Positions 61,749-64,000 of a stretch of DNA of 64,000 bases are shown one piece after another. The stretch lies in assembly GCA_029939595.1 (NCBI GenBank), contig JAOZSQ010000001.1, positions 248,001 through 312,000 of the forward strand. Reading direction: 5' to 3'. Both the position numbers and the translations under genes were made by a program. A model generated the notes under the pieces. The model saw nothing but the letters and a program-made list of their open reading frames with translations, did no database searches and was not told the origin of the DNA. The stretch comes from EX4572-165 sp002254885. Lineage in GTDB: Archaea > Thermoplasmatota > E2 > DHVEG-1. The first letter of the stretch is position 1. Every line of letters begins with the position of its first letter.

Positions 61749-61864
61749 TTAACCGGTATAAGGGGTTAAATATAGCACATTAACTAGTCTTAACTGGTAT
61801 AATGGTCAAAATAAAGACCGTTATAGGGGATAATTAACATATTAACCGTTATAGCGGATAACAA
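61749..61864 (+). repeat. Four degenerate repeats AACCGxTATAxxGGxTAA in a non-coding gap
   Basis: The 223-base gap 61661-61883 holds no gene but four related segments: TTAACCGGTATAAGGGGTTAA (61749), TTAACTGGTATAATGGTCAAA (61790), AGACCGTTATAGGGGATAA (61815) and TTAACCGTTATAGCGGATAACAA (61842). The spacing varies (~41, ~25, ~27), so these resemble binding sites or an iteron array rather than a tandem duplication. The 3' end happens to resemble a lac operator, which I regard as chance. Confidence 0.55.
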
Positions 61865-61883
61865 TTTAACTAATGAGGTAAAA

Positions 61884-62114
61884 ATGGCAAGAGTACGCAC
61901 AACCAAGAGGAACAAAAGAACGGGTTCTCTTTTATATAAAGATGTTGTAACTGGTAAGTATTATAATGATGTGAATTCAATGGATGAAGTTGAATCCATG
62001 TTAATTGTAGGCGAAGTTGGAAATCTTTATGGATCTGGTGGGTCCGACACCTATTTTTCAGGTGGCGGAAATGATTGTGATGGTTTAGATTCTAATTGTG
62101 GTGATGGTTGGTAG
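61884..62114 (+). CDS. Small hypothetical protein, Gly/Asp/Cys-rich tail
   Basis: 76 residues, with ATGAGGTAAAA before the ATG. A basic start (RVRTTKRNKRTG) passes into a Gly/Ser/Asp-rich C-terminus with Cys residues. No known motif. It follows the repeat region directly, so the repeats may control it. It converges on the minus-strand gene whose stop is one base away. Confidence 0.5.
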   Translation: MARVRTTKRNKRTGSLLYKDVVTGKYYNDVNSMDEVESMLIVGEVGNLYGSGGSDTYFSGGGNDCDGLDSNCGDGW

Positions 62115-62115
62115 T

Positions 62116-62790
62116 TTACACAAACTGGTTATCGTATTCTGAATTAAATGCTTGCAAACCGATATTTTTTATCATTTCTTTTCTCCATTTATAGTTTCGT
62201 TCTGGTATATCCCGCCAATTAAGAGTAAAGGGTGCTAATTCATTGGTGCCTTTTATTGTTTTTTTCCATAACTTATGAAAGTGATTTTCTCCGTGTGGAA
62301 TGGAGAGGAGAACATTTTTTTGAGATATGGGAATTACGTTTGTATAAAAATCCCCCCAAATTTTGTCTTCTACATAAGCTATTTCTGTAGCGATTAACAC
62401 ATCAAGTCTTATTCCTTTTATAAATGGTCTTATGCTATTGGCAATGATCCTAGATCCATTTTTAAAGATTATTGTTAGGTCATTGCAATGGTCTATTAAT
62501 GGTGATCCTTCCAACATCAGTTTTATTTTTTTAATTTCTTCTTTAGCATAATCCAATTTTGTTAAAAATAATCCTATAGTTGAGTATTGGTTATAGCAAG
62601 CATACCATGCGGTGTATAGTCTTAATGCTGTGCTTGAGCCACATTGTCTGGATGAGTTGATTACTGTGAAGTTATTTTCTTGGATATGTTCTAAAAGGGC
62701 TTCATCGTGATCCCGAAGTGTGAGTGGAATTAATCCTTCATCGTAGTTTATTATTTTACAAAATTCTGCGAATTCTTTTAATGATTTCAT
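62116..62790 (-). CDS. Degenerate gp17-like ATPase-domain protein
   Basis: 224 residues: only the ATPase half of a large terminase. Walker A reads SRQCGSST (47-54) where T4 gp17 has SRQLGKTT, so the ATP-binding Lys is Ser. Walker B reads VLIATEIA (131-138), where the Asp is Thr but Glu remains. The SIPHG block after LLS matches the STPNG/TTPNG coupling motif. The nuclease domain is missing. It is probably unable to hydrolyse ATP and may regulate the real terminase or be a decayed copy. It starts MKSLKEFAEF, distantly leader-like. Confidence 0.7.
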   Translation of the reverse strand: MKSLKEFAEFCKIINYDEGLIPLTLRDHDEALLEHIQENNFTVINSSRQCGSSTALRLYTAWYACYNQYSTIGLFLTKLDYAKEEIKKIKLMLEGSPLIDHCNDLTIIFKNGSRIIANSIRPFIKGIRLDVLIATEIAYVEDKIWGDFYTNVIPISQKNVLLSIPHGENHFHKLWKKTIKGTNELAPFTLNWRDIPERNYKWRKEMIKNIGLQAFNSEYDNQFV

Positions 62791-62828
62791 TTTTTCCTTG
62801 TTTAGTTGGTGATAAATAGAGGTAACAG

Positions 62829-62836
62829 TATTTATG
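62829..62836 (-). promoter_or_regulatory. T4-type late promoter (CATAAATA), minus strand
   Basis: Minus-strand CATAAATA, 39 bases upstream of the degenerate ATPase gene; it overlaps the stop of the small gene that follows. Confidence 0.5.
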
Positions 62837-62990
62837 TTGGGTGATAGTGTCTTCTTAGTGTTTCTCCATTATGGGTAATAAATTTGGTGAGGATGAGATT
62901 AGTTTGTTCTTTATTTAGAGATTTTTTATAATGTCTAAGATATCGTTTTAGGATTCTTAATTCTAATAGTAAAAATTGTTGGTTAGTCAT
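62832..62990 (-). CDS. 52-residue hypothetical protein
   Basis: A short minus-strand frame of 52 codons, start at the ATG (62990). Basic, helical product (MTNQQFLLLELRILKRYLRHYKKS). A minus-strand TATAAATA at 63042-63049 lies 52 bases upstream, which supports transcription. Without homologues this is a modest call. Confidence 0.4.
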   Translation of the reverse strand: MTNQQFLLLELRILKRYLRHYKKSLNKEQTNLILTKFITHNGETLRRHYHPT

Positions 62991-63041
62991 TTTTTACTCT
63001 TTGGTTTGAAGTTAATTTTTAATGGTTAACTATTTTATTAT

Positions 63042-63049
63042 TATTTATA
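63042..63049 (-). promoter_or_regulatory. T4-type late promoter (TATAAATA), minus strand
   Basis: The minus strand reads TATAAATA exactly, upstream of the small minus gene and the ATPase gene. Confidence 0.6.
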
Positions 63050-63064
63050 ATGAGGAGATGATTT

Positions 63065-63319
63065 ATGAAGAAGAAAAAGAAGAAAATTTCATTAAAAAAA
63101 CTGGTAAAAAAAACATTGAATGATGATTTTGATGATGGGATTTGTTTAAGTTGTTGTTTTTGTAAAAACACGGAAGAAAATTCAATTTTGATGGGCGGAC
63201 CGATAGCTTATATTTGCGATGAATGCATTCACAGATATGCGAAGGAATTGGATAAAAATGCATTGGATAATGGGCTGAGAAATCAAAAAGGGAAGGTTAG
63301 TGAGAAAAGGTATTGTTAA
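63065..63319 (+). CDS. Stand-alone ClpX-type zinc-finger protein
   Basis: 84 residues. After a Lys-rich start, CCFCKNTEENSILMGGPIAYICDEC gives C30/C33 and C51/C54, the C4 zinc-binding domain found at the N-terminus of ClpX (C-x-F-C...IxGPxxYICDEC). ClpX uses that domain to dimerise and to take up adaptors and substrates. Here the ATPase is missing, so the phage protein may imitate the domain, e.g. as adaptor or inhibitor of the host ClpXP. GAGGAGATG precedes the start. Confidence 0.8.
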   Translation: MKKKKKKISLKKLVKKTLNDDFDDGICLSCCFCKNTEENSILMGGPIAYICDECIHRYAKELDKNALDNGLRNQKGKVSEKRYC

Positions 63320-63440
63320 ATTTTGGTTTGGATTCTGAGGTCATTTCAAGGGCATTCCGAATATATATTAGAAACTGGTTTAAATTTTGGTTTATGGCAT
63401 TTTACTAAATAGATTGTAAGAGAAGAATTTGATTATAAAT

Positions 63441-63448
63441 TATAAATA
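63441..63448 (+). promoter_or_regulatory. T4-type late promoter (TATAAATA)
   Basis: Exact octamer 90 bases before the tail tube gene. The 63320-63537 gap otherwise holds only promoters and no gene. Confidence 0.65.
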
Positions 63449-63476
63449 AAAGAAAGCGAAATGAAAGGTATAGACT

Positions 63477-63484
63477 TATAAATA
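63477..63484 (+). promoter_or_regulatory. T4-type late promoter (TATAAATA)
   Basis: Second exact octamer, 54 bases before the tail tube ATG. The double arrangement matches that of the sheath gene. Confidence 0.7.
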
Positions 63485-63537
63485 AGAAAGCAAAATATAA
63501 AAGAGAAATATAACAATATTTCAAAAGAGAGGAAAAA

Positions 63538-64000
63538 ATGGCAGGTATTAAATTAAGCGATTTTAGAGCACATGCTACTGATGTTTCTAGGATGAACAGA
63601 TTTTTTGTTGCTTTTAATGGTGCATATGGCATTATTGACGATGATGAATATTTAGCAAAGTCAATAGCTATTCCAGCGAGAGAAATAGGGAATTGTGAAC
63701 TTGATTGGCAGGGTCAGAAGATGAAGCTTGCTGGTGATCCGACTATTGGTGATTTAACCATTGGATTTTGGAACAAATATAATTTCAATTTACGTAAGAA
63801 ATTTCAAATGTGGTCTACGTTTGTTGCTGGAACAGTTCCAAATACAAGGGGAAGACCAGTTGTAATGGGCGGAACAAATGCTTATAAATGTGATAAGATT
63901 ACTGTTAGGACATTGGATGGAATAGGTGCTGAGACTAACAAGTGGATATATAAGGATTGTTTCCCAACAAGTGTTGCTGAAATTGGTTTGGATATGGGTT
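63538..64000 (+). CDS. 19: Tail tube protein, T4 gp19-like (partial)
   Basis: 154 codons up to the window edge, after AGAGAGGAAA. MNRFFVAFNGA, then KSIAIPAREIGNCELDWQGQKMKLAGDPTIGDLTIGFWN (key residues PAxxI, G-K, AGDxT..D.T), KKFQMWSTFVAG and a FPTSVAEIGLDMG end agree with T4 gp19 (AGDRTFDDWTVTVMN, KFVDWQSIAAG, WPTNVGELQLDW). Forms the inner tube of the contractile tail. Its place after the sheath gene is as in T4, with 6 kb between. Confidence 0.9.
   Translation, partial: MAGIKLSDFRAHATDVSRMNRFFVAFNGAYGIIDDDEYLAKSIAIPAREIGNCELDWQGQKMKLAGDPTIGDLTIGFWNKYNFNLRKKFQMWSTFVAGTVPNTRGRPVVMGGTNAYKCDKITVRTLDGIGAETNKWIYKDCFPTSVAEIGLDMG

Noticed and set aside
61842..61872. Resemblance of GCGGATAACAATTT to a lac operator
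   Set aside because: It is one member of a degenerate repeat set and lies in an AT-rich gap; no lac-like context exists.

Overview
The window is a visibly AT-rich, densely packed stretch of a large T4-like myovirus genome. Almost every gene is on the + strand, and neighbours usually overlap by the ATGA kind of stop/start. Recognisable morphogenesis genes keep the T4 order: a gp14-like neck protein (5777), a gp15-like tail completion protein (14851), a gp16-like small terminase (18276), a gp17 large terminase (21927), a gp18 tail sheath (55311) and a gp19 tail tube cut by the right edge (63538). Exact TATAAATA octamers, the T4 late-promoter element, lie in the intergenic gaps before several of these genes on both strands. 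No rRNA, tRNA or CRISPR array was seen.

Layout: 1-6817 holds the end of an upstream gene, a very large protein with a heptad-repeat tail, and neck genes. 6816-14305 is an accessory block with a structured convergent junction, envelope proteins (periplasmic solute-binding-like protein, beta-barrel, lipoprotein), a collar/short-fibre protein, and a minus-strand set of metallophosphoesterase, secreted protein and PI-PLC-like enzyme. 14441-23657 is the tail-completion/terminase block, already invaded by accessory genes. 23654-51863 is a nearly unbroken run of accessory genes. 51912-54254 carries a patatin-like lipase, an RsbW-like kinase, a STAS protein and a solute-binding-like protein. 54314-64000 returns to tail genes, with a probable homing endonuclease, an HNH-like protein, a degenerate terminase-like ATPase and a free ClpX-type zinc finger.

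The striking feature is that about 36 + strand proteins begin with the same short leader, roughly M-(I/R/K)-x-F-K-x-(F/Y)-(L/I)-x-E, followed by unrelated bodies. This resembles the capsid-targeting leader of T4 internal proteins (MKTYQEFIAE-like), which the gp21 prohead protease cuts after (L/I)xE. I infer an unusually large arsenal of capsid-packaged proteins delivered into the host with the DNA. Bodies include ADP-ribosyltransferase-like folds, an ATP-dependent DNA ligase, a CCA-adding enzyme with HD domain, three HExxH metalloprotease-like proteins, a GNAT acetyltransferase, a ParB-like domain, a papain/transglutaminase-like protein, leucine-rich-repeat proteins and several unnamed domains.

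A second group lacks the leader and carries signal peptides or lipoboxes: three solute-binding-like proteins, a VanY-like peptidase, an SH3 protein, a beta-barrel and lipoproteins. This suggests that the phage also remodels the envelope of a Gram-negative host. The host itself cannot be named from the sequence.
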